Of a stretch of DNA of 64,000 nt, positions 22,501 through 35,000 are shown in pieces. Position numbers and translations under genes: made by a program. Every line of letters starts with the position of its first letter. Within the stretch, counting starts at the first letter, position 1. The notes under the pieces are model-generated. The model made no database searches, had not been told where the DNA came from, and saw nothing but the letters and a program-made list of their open reading frames with translations. Source of the stretch: Philonthus cognatus (Eukaryota > Arthropoda > Insecta > Coleoptera > Staphylinidae); the NCBI GenBank assembly GCA_932526585.2, contig OW052247.1, positions 50,358,001-50,422,000 on the forward strand, in the 5' to 3' direction.

Positions 22501-25500
22501 TGAAAATTTTGATTTGGATTTTGAAATGAATAAATTTTGAAATGAATAAATGAAATGAAATGAATAAAAAGCATCCTTTTATTTTTCTTTTTTCTGCTTC
22601 TTTTAAATTATTTGCTCTTTCAACCAGCCTCAGATGTATTTTTAAATCTTGTATCAAAATAAATACTTGTAGTTAAATGTTCTCAAATCTTCTTAAATAT
22701 GTAAGTCTACTTATTTTAGTAAATACCGTGTGATCATTTGAAACATGATTTAGAGTAGGCTTTGAATTTTAAATTAGATTCGCACTACTGACTGTTAACA
22801 CATAGTTTACCAAAACCTCAAATTTATTCCATCATTAAATTAGCATTCTGGACAACCGCACAAAAAAATGCTGTCTACTCTAAATCATCATTTAAACGAT
22901 CACACAGTAGTAGTAAAAATAACGGGCTCGTTCATCAAAATATTCAACATTCAACATGTTTGGGTTTTGTTTGTGATGTATGTTGGTATATGATGACCTA
23001 TGGTCCGGCCATTTTGATTTTGTGTGTTGTTTGTTTTTGTTTTAGCTGTATATTAAATACATTTATCGATGGATAATGCCCAATTACACTTTATTTTATT
23101 TGATGGCAGAGACAATTTATTTCTATTGCTGAATATAATTATTTATATACTCATTTACACAAACAATACTCTATTAACACAAACACTATTATTTTCTGAC
23201 CTTACAGTAATTTACGAATCTCCTTACGTTTATTAATTTCCTAATAGATATTATTAAATACACCATTTCGCACATCCATAACCTCGATTAGCTTAAAAGT
23301 TTAACCCGCTAATACCAATCGCCAACATCAATCGGTCTAAATAGAACGATTGCAAAAATGACGACCGCTGCCCTAACATGTTCACGATTAACAGTCCGGT
23401 CATCAGAGAATTCCCCAACAGTTGGCAGTAAACTCCCAACTGTTGTCTCTGATGAACGAGCCCAATATATAAAACAGAAAATCAATAATATTTATTATTA
23501 AAATTGAAGCTTTCTCATTTATTTCCATCTACAAATTATACCCATAATATCTACACATATTAAAAACTATAAGTTTATCACTTGTTAATTGATTCTATAC
23601 GTAATTGACTGTAATAACGTAACGAGTTGCAATTTTCTGAAAACCGACTTTCACGTGCACTTAAAATTCAATTTAGGTGAAAAACCCTTTGCCGTGCCTT
23701 CCGTAATTTTGGAAACTTTTAAAATTCATTATACCGATCAGTCGGGGAATTATACTTTAAGATATCGTTACGACGTCAACACGTAAAGCATACATTAAAC
23801 ATACGATATGCAAATGTTTCAACATGTAGGTATCCAAAAAATATGTATTAATAAATATGAGTTGTTAAGGATGATTATGGATGTGTACACCTTAAAAAAT
23901 ATATAATATAAGTTAAAAAATATTGCAATACTACAGGTATTTGAATAGTATTGAGCGTTACTACGTGGTAATCCATATTAATTAATCAATATTGATAACA
24001 GTTTCAATGTTTTATACTATTTTATTTTAATACGACTCAAGTCGTAAAAATATTAAAATAAAGTGGTGTAAAACATTGAAACACTTCTCAATATTGATTA
24101 ACTACAGGTATCTTCTATTTTAAGTATGTAAACATATCCCGATGTGTAGTAAATTTTCAGGAATTTGTTGTTTTAACAAAAACGTTCAATTGAAAGTTTC
24201 TAACGAATGTTTCCACTCCCAGATTAAGCATGAAGTAAAATTTCGAGTTTAGAAAAGCCTGAAAATTTGGTTTGGTCGCTCCGCGCTTCGCGCTACGCGA
24301 CTAAACCAAATTTTGTTTTAATGTTGATGAAACATTACCTAAATGGATTTGCTCAGTGAGACGTGTGTTAATAACACTTTTTTTTTTCATTTCAAATATA
24401 AAAAAAGAATTACGCGAGATTTATTAATAGTATTATTTAGTTGAATATAACTAGAATAAAACATATCCAAAAACCCCAGAGCTTTTGAAGATTGATGATG
24501 CCAATATCATGAATCTGACTATTTTTAATAAATTATAAATAATATTAAGTAAACATGGATGTTCATATTATTAGACCTTTAAATACGTCCATTTAATTAC
24601 TAAATATTATAAATATAATTTATTATTATTCTGTATTTGTAGGACATGTAAAATATCCCACCCAGGAAGCGAGCATATGAAATTATTATTGTTGTAAAAT
24701 ATCTAAAATGAGACAAATGCCAATACCTGCATGCTACATTGTATATGACATGTGCATTTGCTATACATTTTTCATTTCAATGTATGTACAGTGTTGGAAT
24801 TTATTGGTTAGCTGTCAAAACATTATAAACCAGTGTTTAAAATAGTTGGGATATGTAGTTAAGTACATAGTTATCCATCTATGTATTTAAATACAGTGCG
24901 ATCGTTTAAATTATTATTTAGAGTAGGCGGCATTTTTTTCGTGCGGTTGCCCAGAATGCTAATTGAATGACGGAATAAATTTGAGGGTATGTGGTAACAG
25001 TCAGTAGTGCCAATCTAATTTAAACTTTAAAGCCTACTCTAAATCATGTTTTAAAAGATCGCACGGTGCATTTTCCAAATTTCAGTATTAGTAACATCAA
25101 AACCAGTAATAAATAAATAAATATGTTTATTTTATGAATATTCCTTCTTGAACAATAATAGAAAATATAGTACATTTAAGCCCGTTTACACCCAAGTCGA
25201 TTAACTTAATCAGTGATTAGTACTTTTTAAAAACACAACAATTGTATTCACAAATTGTTTACACAATTGATAAACTTATTGTAATAACATGATATGCCAC
25301 AAGTAAACAGAACTGACCCACTGAACAAACAGATTTTAGAAATGTTTCAACATTAAAACAACGTTTAATGCTATTACAATGTTAATATAACGTTATTGCT
25401 CAGTGGAGAGATATTGGACGTAAAATGTATTACAATTATATCAAGAATTAATAGTAGATTGTTTGACAAGTTTTAAAAGCTTCGGTTTGCATGCGAATAT

Positions 25501-28500
25501 GAGCATACTGTAGCTTTTTATATTACTGCTTAACCCAATATGTGCCATTGATGCATATACGCAACAATATTAATTTTGTGTTCATTAAATTACTGAATAA
25601 CGTAATTTGATATATTACATTATTTCACTTGTCTTGAAAATGTATGAAGAAAAACGAGAATATTTTGTTATTTAAATACTTTGATTATTACTCATTTAAA
25701 TAAAATGTTTTCAGTGTATTTCTAACTTCACAATATTTCAGTGTTTTATACGCGTGGCGCATGAAGTAAAATTTCGAGTTTAGAAAAGCCCCGTGAAAAT
25801 TTGTCTCGGGTCGCTGCGCGACCCTCGACAAATTTTCTACTCGGGGCTTTTCTAAACTCGAAATTTTACTTCATGCTTAATCTGGGAGTGGAAATACATG
25901 TTCTAAACTTTATATTGCACGTTTTTATACAAAATCTACGAATACCTTACATTTACAGCGTATACATTATTTATATTTAAAAGAAAAATTCATAGAATGT
26001 AATACAATAAGTCATTCGTAGAAATCGTATAAAGAAGTGTTTATTACTCATTTAAATAAAATGTTTTCAGTGTATTTCTAACTTCACAATATTTCAGTGT
26101 TTTATACGCGTGGCGCATGAAGTAAAATTTCGAGTTTAGAAAAGCCCCGTGAAAATTTGTCTCGGGTCGCTGCGCGACCCTCGACAAATTTTCTACGCGG
26201 GGCTTTTCTAAACTCGAAATTTTACTTCATGCTTAGTCGGGGAGTGGAAATACATGTTCTAAACTTTATATTGCACGTTTTTATACAAAATCTACGAATA
26301 CCTTACATTTACAGCGTATACATTATTTATATTTAAAAGAAAAATTCATAGAATGTAATACAATAAGTCATTCGTAGAAATCGTATAAAGAAGTTTTAGA
26401 GTGAACTCTATAATTGCTCGGCCATTAATGGGTTAATCAAATCAAATAACAATACAGCATTTTTTGGTTGTGTGGCTTATCATGTTATTACAATAAGCCC
26501 TTCAATTGCATATTGATGAAAGAGACATGTTTAGGATATCTTAGAAAGTTATAACATTCTTATGTTCTAGAAATTTGACTTAATCAGAGGTTTAATCAAT
26601 AATTAGTAGAAGATTAAAGCTAATCGGTCGGGGTGCAAATGGACCTTAGTGAATAAAGTTAATAATTACTTAGAAGAATTAAATTGTATACAAAATTAAA
26701 TGTTATAACCTAAAATAAAGATTTATTTGAAAGTTGGTAAATCGTAAAATATAATTAAATTAACATTTCAAGACGCTTTATATCTAAATAGGAATGCAGA
26801 TTTCTTTTAAAAGTAGCATCTTGTGTTAATAGTTAGGAACGCATTTATTTTTAATGCACTAATAACTTTTCTTTGCACTTTTATTAAGTGATACTTAAAA
26901 ACAATTAAAATTCTTCGAATATTAAATACAATTATCTTTAAGCATTTAATTCTAGCTAGTAATTGAGTTTATTTTTTGCTCAAAGAAAGAGAAATCAACC
27001 GCTTAATTTATTATTTCAGTTTAAGTTTTTCGACTTAGATTTTTCAATAACCAATATTTTACAGTTTGGCTAAGAGTACAAACTTTGAAGTAAACACATT
27101 TGAATTTTCTAGTTTAGGATTTCTAATTGTTTATTCGTTGGGTATAAACATAATTTAATAAATGGCAGATCAGTCACAATGTTGTCCGTATAAAAAGTAA
27201 TCTTCAGTTTTATTTTACAGGTTGATAATTGCCACTGCCAAATGACTGTCGGACAAAATAAAGGTACGACCATTTTTTGGGGGGCCTACCCGAAAATGTT
27301 CTTATTTAGAAAAATGTGCGTCATGAAAATCAAATTTTAATGTGTTTTTCTTTCAGACTGGATGATAAATCCTGAAAACATTTTAACCGAACCAGCATTA
27401 CACTGCAGAGAAGACACAATTTTAGTGTTCCAAGTGAACAGCACTGATAACTTTACGTATTTATTCGAATACAAATCGAAATTCGATGACAATTGGTACT
27501 TTTTCGAAAGTGTAGGTACATATTATTTTCACTTTTTATAAAATGAAATCTCCTTCTTTAGCCTAACAGATCAACAATGTTTATGTAATGTACAAGGGTG
27601 GATCAAAAAGTAAGATTACAAAGCCTTTTTTTTAATGAGAAGAAAAATGCATTTACGCACTTCAGAGTGTGGGGCTCATCCCCTATCTATTGGGGCACTA
27701 CCCACTAAAAAACTCCCCTTCTCTTCGCGTGTACTCCTTATTGGTATCGCCTGTTGGCATTTCCTCAATAAGGGCGGAGCGCTAGGTGGCGTCTCTTCTC
27801 TTCTTGTCATCTAGGTCCTTTTGGTCCAGGACTGCTACGGCAAACTGGCACACTGCCTCCCACTTGTCCACCGTCTTAAGCATAAGCGGTATTAGCGTGG
27901 TCTCGCTAAACTCCCCGACTTTCTCCTTCAGCCTGTCCCTATTTTCTTCCCATCTCCCGCATTCCAACAGAGTGTGCCGTGGGGTGTCTGTCGTTCCTGG
28001 GCAGTATCCGCAGTCGCCATTGCTGGATTTGCCAATTCGGTGGAGGTAAGTCCCGAAACACCCGTGACCAGTCAGTAGCTGCGTTAGATGGTAGCCTACT
28101 TGCCCATGTTGCCTCTGTGTCCATAGATTGATCACTGGGATTAATGTTCTGGTCCATCCACTGGTCCTTGTCCACCTTTCCTGCCATCTCTCCATTGCTA
28201 CCTTCCCAGCTTGTTTTCTGGCTTCTGTCTTGCCCAGGGTTTTGGCTGCCTCATATGCCTCGCAACTCGCTATCACTTGCAGGTCGCCTGGTAGGGTAGA
28301 GGATAGGACCTCCGCCACCGCGGTCGAGACCGTCCGGTATGCCCTAATAATTCTTAGTTCCCCCGTTCTCAAGGCTCTTCTCGCTCTTTCGGCATTTCTG
28401 GCCGCTTCCATCGCTCTTCCCCACGTTGGTGCTGCATATAGCAGCTTAGCCCTCGCCACTGTCGCGAGGAGCCGTCTCCTACCTTCCCCTGGCCCTCCTG

Positions 28501-31500
28501 CGTTTGGCAGTAAGCGAGCGACTGCTGCCTCTGTTTTTATGGCCGCCTCCATCGCCGCTGCCACCTGGGAGCTGCACCTTGGGTTGGCTTCCAATATTAC
28601 GCCAAGGTACTTCAGCTGCTTCTCTATCGGGATGTCGGCACCCCCTACCTGGACAGTTTCTCCCCCTTGTCTCCCAGCTCGTCTAGTGGACAGCCACACC
28701 GCGCCCCTTTTTTCCACTGCTACATGGAGCCCGTGATCTTTCATCCAGTCTATAATAATGTTTGATGCTTGACTAGTGAGTAGCTTTACCCCCTCTACAT
28801 CTCTATGCCTGACCACGATTGCCAAATCGTCTGCAAAGGCGATTGTCGAAGTACCTTTTGGTAGCGTTAGCCCAAGCACCCCGTCGTAAGCCAAGTTCCA
28901 CAATGTTGGGCCCAGCACTGAGCCTTATGGTACCCCTTGGTTGACTGCTCTTTCTTCCTCGTCTTCCCCCAGCTTGTACAGCAGCGATCTATCGCATAGG
29001 TAGGCCTCCACCATTCTCGCCTGCCCCGGAGCCAGCCGTGCTCTTGCTGCCGCTGTGATCGTATCCCAGGGCAGCGTGTTGAAGGCATTCCTGACGTCTA
29101 GCGCTACCATTACACAATGCCGTCTTTGTCGCAATGGCCCTTTATTCGCCTCCTGCGCCAGTTTTTTTACCGCCAGAATAGCGTCCGTGGTTGACCGACC
29201 TCTCCGGAAACCATACTGCGACGCAGAGAAACCTCCCTTTGACTCCATACTGTCTACCACTCTGTTGTTAATCAGCTTCTCGAGTAACTTGGCTGCGCCG
29301 TCGAGTAGGCATACTGGCCGGTAACCTGATGGTTCGTTCATGGACTCACCCTTCTTCGGGATCAGCGCGAGAAGCGCCCTTTTCCAGCGTCTGGGAAATA
29401 CCTTTTCGCGAAGGCACGAGTTATATACCTGCAGGAAGAGGTCTGGGTTCGCCCTGGCTACCGCTTTAACTGCCTCGTTGGGCAAGCCATCGCGCCCCGG
29501 CGCCTTTTTATTAGGTGTGTCGCCCGCCGCTGTAATTAGCTCTTCTACCGTAAAATCCTCCATTTCTATTTCTTCGCCTGTGGTGACTCTCGTTGCGCAC
29601 ATAGTCCCTCTTGGGAATAGCGCCTCCACCACCGCCCTAGTACCTCCTGGGACTAACAATTCGGGTCCTGGCCCCCTTTTGGCAAGTTTTCCCGTGATTA
29701 TTCTATAGGGTTTCCCCCATGGGTCCCTATCGATTTCCTCGCAGAGTCTTTTCCAGCAGGCTTCCTTGCTTCTAGCTATCTCCGCTCTTAGGTTCTTAAC
29801 CTTTTCCCTGCGGGCCTCGATATACGCCGACGTGTCTTCGAGCCGTCTCCTTGCACGTGCAAGCATTCTTCGGGAGGCTATTGCTTCCCTTTTTGCAGTA
29901 GCCACCTCTATGCACCACCAGTAAACCGACCTCTCGCAATGTTGCGACCAGCTCTTCGGCGCTTCGCTCCGCTCCTGCCCTGGTTTGGATCTTGGTTTTC
30001 TCTGCCATGCCGACCAGTTTTGCCAGATCCATCTGGCCGGGAACCCAGCATGTAACTCGGGCAGGCTGCTGTTCATCTGCTGCAAAGATTAGAAAGCCTG
30101 CAATGAAATATGTACATTTTGTAACCTTACTTTTTAGTCACCCCCTCGTACACTTTTAAATAAATCAATTTTGAACATTTCTGCAATATTATCAAAGTTA
30201 AAAGAGCACCTTTTAACTTAGTAAAACCACTGTATTACATTGATTAACAAGTTGATCGCCGCGCGGCATTCGCTGCGCCGCAGTTAAATTTGTGTTTAGG
30301 CCCCGCGGCATGTACCTTTTGCCACATCCAGAAACAACTTTCGAAGCATCTTGCTGCGGAACTAGTATAGCTATATAGAGATATAAACTAGGTGGCCTGA
30401 ACGTTTAAAAACGTTTATGTCCCTTAAAATGTTTTCTCTATTATTCTGTATAATTGGAACAAAAACTTAAGCAGCGGCCTGAGGTAATATTTTTATTGTT
30501 ATAAAGGTGCCGATCAACGTGTTAATCAATGATAAACAGTAATTATACCCCTTTTAACTTTGTTTAACAACTGTATTACATCAATTAATGAAAAATAAAA
30601 AAGGGAAATAAAACAACTTTTAACTTTGTTAAACCACTGCATTAAAGCAATTAAAGAAAGTTAAAAAGTGTTTTGTTTATAAGTGTATTTATAACAAATA
30701 ACAACATAAAACACATTTTAAGCACATTGAAGTCCAAGTTAAAAAGTAAAAGTACAGTATCAATTTGTTTTTTTTTTTTAGTTTTGTGAAGATTTAAACT
30801 TAAGTTGGAATGAAAACACTAACATTTTCTTCACATAGCTTTACTTCAAAAGAAGGAAGCTATTTATAATGAGTACGTAATATAAAAATCGTAAAATAAA
30901 AATGATTGTGGAAAATGTGTTAGTGTTTGCATTTTAAAACTGCAGTGGTTAAACAAAGTTACATACGAACATTGTCGTAATTTTATATATTAAAGTTAGA
31001 TAGTTTTATTAACAAGTGTAATTAAGTTAACGAATATAACACAAAACCGTTATATTTTTGTTTTGTTGTTTTAGAGTAGACATAATATATTAATTCTACA
31101 ACATTTAGAAGAAAATTCTGAGTACAAAATTAGAATCTGGGGACTTTCACAGAATGTAGAATTATTTGGACCAGCCGAATCAAAATGGGTTACAACTTTG
31201 AAAGAAGATTACGTACCAAGTCATGTTCCAAATGTATGGCTGCACAACTTGACTATGGTCCAAGATGATTACACAGCAACAATAAAATGGAACCCGAGCA
31301 AAGGTAAATTAGATTAGATTTCCTTGAAAAAAGACTCTTGATTTTTAAATATTCCCGTTTATTCATAACAATTTTGTTTGACTACACTATGGTTCATGGA
31401 CGTAGCCAGGATTTTGAACAAAAGAAATGCCATACTTGTTTGAAATCTTAAGAAATGTCAAACTGATTTCTTCAGGTAGAGGAATAATCTACAGTATATA

Positions 31501-31986
31501 TTTAAAAGTGTTTTAAATTGTTTTATTAAAAGTAAAGATGATCTTTATCACGTTTTATGATATCCATAATTTCACAACATATTTGACATTTTATATGCAA
31601 TACGAAACAAAATTTGTGAAAGAACATGAAAGATTTATTATATTTCAGAATTTAAGTGAAAATGCAGGGATTTTAATAGTGATTTACCAGTACATTTTTA
31701 ATTTCATAATATTTCAGTGTTTTATACGCGTGACGCATAAAGTAAAATTTCAAATTTAGAAGGGTTTTCTAAAGTCGAAATTTTACTTTATGCTTAGTAG
31801 GGAGTAGAAACCCTCGTTCGAATCTTTGAATCGAACGCTTTTGTTTTCCCCGTTTCCTCGAAAATATTTCGAATAAGATAAAATTATACCTATCAACGTA
31901 CTTATATTTTGTTAGAAATTATAAGAGATAGAGAAACGAAATTAATTTTCATGCTCCCCATAGAGAGCATGCATATAACTCATATA

Positions 31987-32045
<59 letters not shown>

Positions 32046-35000
32046 ATGAATTAACACGAATATATATGAAGACTACTATTGAAAAAAAATTAGAACCAAG
32101 ATTTTTAACATATTAGTGATTTTTAAATTTAAATTGACATTGTATTACAGTTGAAATTTACAGAATTTAAAATGTTGTTTTCTCTTAGATAAATCCTGTT
32201 ATTACGAATTCGTTTGGTTTGGTGGAGATGACATTTCGGACTACACTCAAAAGGAAATCAGAGACGTGAGTGAATGATCGGGTAATAGCGTAACCAAGGA
32301 GCATCTACAACTCATATTTTTTTTAAATTATTGCCGATATGAGTTGTGATTTTTTTGTATCATTGTGAAATGACATACATAAATGTTTTCAAATCTTCAC
32401 CATTTACTTCATATTAAACAATAAATAAAGTTAAGTTGGCTATAAGACATAAACATAAGTGTGAAGTATATTTTAAACTTCAAATATTTACTTCATGCTT
32501 AATCTGGGATTGGAAAAACTTGGTTTAAAAACCATATAAAACACCGCAGTAAAAGATGTGAATGTATATTGACTTGTGTAAAACGTTATGTTAATGCACC
32601 AATAAAGGATAGATAGATACATATATAGATAAATATTATAGGTTTACAAGACAAATCAATTTTAACCAAGTTCGGCATGTTTTTAGGTGATTGGGTCTAT
32701 CAGACTCCACGTATCAAATGCCAGGTTAAGCATAATAACCTTAGTTAAAAGCCAAAACCATGTGCCATACTTGAATGGCATATATTTTTGTCTTGTTGTA
32801 AAAATCCTGACTACCCCCATGCACTCATGCATTTGTTTTCAGTTGTTGAAATCAACAGAAACTAAGAACAAATACCTAAAACTAATTCACGTCCTGATTA
32901 ATTAATGACTGTAATTATGTTTAATAAATACAGCCTTCGACGTTATACGAGCTGAAAATAGGCAGGTTGCTGTACGACAGCAATTATTCCGTTGCGGTGA
33001 TGACGAAAAGCTCCGATTGGAAACGGGAAAGCGAAAAAACGTGGCTGCACTTTAACACGCAACCTTGCCTCGATATTTATGCTAATTTAAATATTTGCCG
33101 TAAGTATTTATTTTTATAGCGCTTCTATTATTGTTATTCGAAATGTTCTCGTGTATTTTTTGTGACATTTCGTTGGAAATATTATTGAAGGAAGTCTTGT
33201 CTTAATTGTTGAAATTGTTTGTGCTATTGTAAAGTTTGTAAAACAAATAACTGATAATATTTAAAAAAAAATTAAACAGGAGTAGTTTCTTGAAATTGTG
33301 GAGATTCCCTAAACGATATTTTTTATCAGTTATCAATTTTTAAACGTGGCACAACCCACTGAGCAAACAAATTCAAGTAATGTTTCATCAACATCAATAT
33401 AACCTTAAATGTTGCTACAATGTTGATATAATGTTATTTCTTTGTTTTTTGCTCAGTGGGAATATTTAATGAAATTAAAAAACAGTTACCAAATTTTCAG
33501 GCTTTTCTAAACTCAAAATTTTACTTCATGCGCCACGCGAATAAAACACTGATTTCAAGCGAAGCTCAAAATATAAACTTTAAAATATTTTTTGTTTATA
33601 TTTAAAATTTAACATTCAATCAACGTTTTAAAAAGTACATTTTTCAATGTTTGTACTTGGTGTATTTAAAATGATCTACTTCACGAAAAAGTGAATCGAT
33701 TTAATTTATTCGAAAAGCTAGCGGTTAACAATTGAAAAGGCTTTAATTTGATACACAACACGTGTTTTGGACTTAAAAATAGTAAGGGCGCTCAAAAATC
33801 AAATTTGGTAGGTTGATAAATGCTTCAGGACTATACTGATGATGGCGTTGATGCCTGAAACGCGTATATAGTTAGCAGGTGAATGAATGCATACTGAACA
33901 CAAATTCATATTATAAAATAAAAAACTTGACTTTACAACGAATTAGAATAATTAAATTTACTACAAAAAACTGCGTTTTTTTTAGCCCCGCCGGCACCCG
34001 AAGGTTTAGAAATCGAATCCTACGAAGTTTCAAATTTAATCAACGGAAAACACAAACTTCACAATATAGTTTTAACATGGAATAAACCAGAATTACAGCC
34101 TGATAGTTACACAGCAGCCTTCAGATCGATTATATTCAAAACTAATAACAGTGTTAGGTATACAAATGCATCAGGAGTAAGTGTTTTGTTTTTAATTATT
34201 TATTCACGCTCCGTTTTAGATAGTTTACAAATGATTACACAATTAGGGCCAGTTGCATTAAACACGTTAAACTTGTTCAACTCTGAACTTGAGTTCAAAG
34301 TGACATTAGAACAATAGGAACTGCCATCTTGAACTTGAGTTCAGCTTGAACCTGAGATCAACATTTCTACGGTAAATACATTGTTCACTGCACTCTTGAT
34401 GAAACGAAATTGTAATATTAGGTAATTTCAAATTAAAACACTTGTTTAGTTTCATGTTGTATTTAGTTTCCTGAGACGTGTTTCGGTCAATGACGACCAT
34501 TTTCAAAGGAATTACAAAAATAATTTTTGTAATTCCTTTGAGAATGGTCGTCATTGAAACGAAACACGTGTCAGGAAACTGAATACAACAACATGAAACT
34601 AAACAAGTGTTTTAATTTGAAATTTCCTAATATCAACATTTCTGGCGCAACTGGGCCTTAGTGAGTACTATATGAGGTCTGTAGATTTAAAACTTATATT
34701 TTAAAACTTATATTCTCATATATAAACAAATGTTAAGAAAACGTCAAAACTTCTAGAACAATTGTTATAAACGGTATCGTTATAATATTGTTTTTGAAAC
34801 TGGACGACGAAAATAGTGAATTCAGTACGAGAATATAGAGAAAATATGTAAAAAGCTTTTTATTATACTTATCTGAAAACACTTCATTTCCATACGCCTC
34901 TAGAATAATGAAAACGTCGCTTTTTCAAGCCACTTCACGGAAAGTATTTGTTTGTGCGCTCGTTTCGTGCGCCTACGAAATGTATCCATAGCAACGGTTG

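Larger units (their letters stand above)
25534..26432. mobile_element. piggyBac-like TTAA carrier, copy 1 (tandem hairpins)
   Basis: TTAA at 25530-25533 and 26433-26436, with ends CCCAATATGTGCC and GGCCATTAATGGG. It contains a 356-bp direct duplication (25685-26040; 26041-26395), each copy with one class-A hairpin in + orientation. In torso intron 1. Confidence 0.8.
27593..30148. mobile_element. Mariner-type MITE, split by an R1-like insertion
   Basis: Ends are related by inversion (CAAGGGTGGATCAAAAAGTAAG at left; CTTACTTTTTAGTCACCCCC at right) and both abut TA. Without the insertion it is an ~85-bp near-palindrome. Confidence 0.75.

Noticed and set aside
23589..23786. 65-codon plus-strand ORF in torso intron 1
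   Set aside because: No recognisable domain, no splice signals matching torso phases; likely chance.
27511..27515. Alternative torso exon 3 donor at GTAG|GTACAT
   Set aside because: It gives a stop with every nearby exon 4 acceptor, whereas AGT|GTAGGT keeps the frame and the total length divisible by three.
28128..28736. 202-codon plus-strand ORF
   Set aside because: Antisense shadow of the GC-rich R1-like reverse transcriptase.
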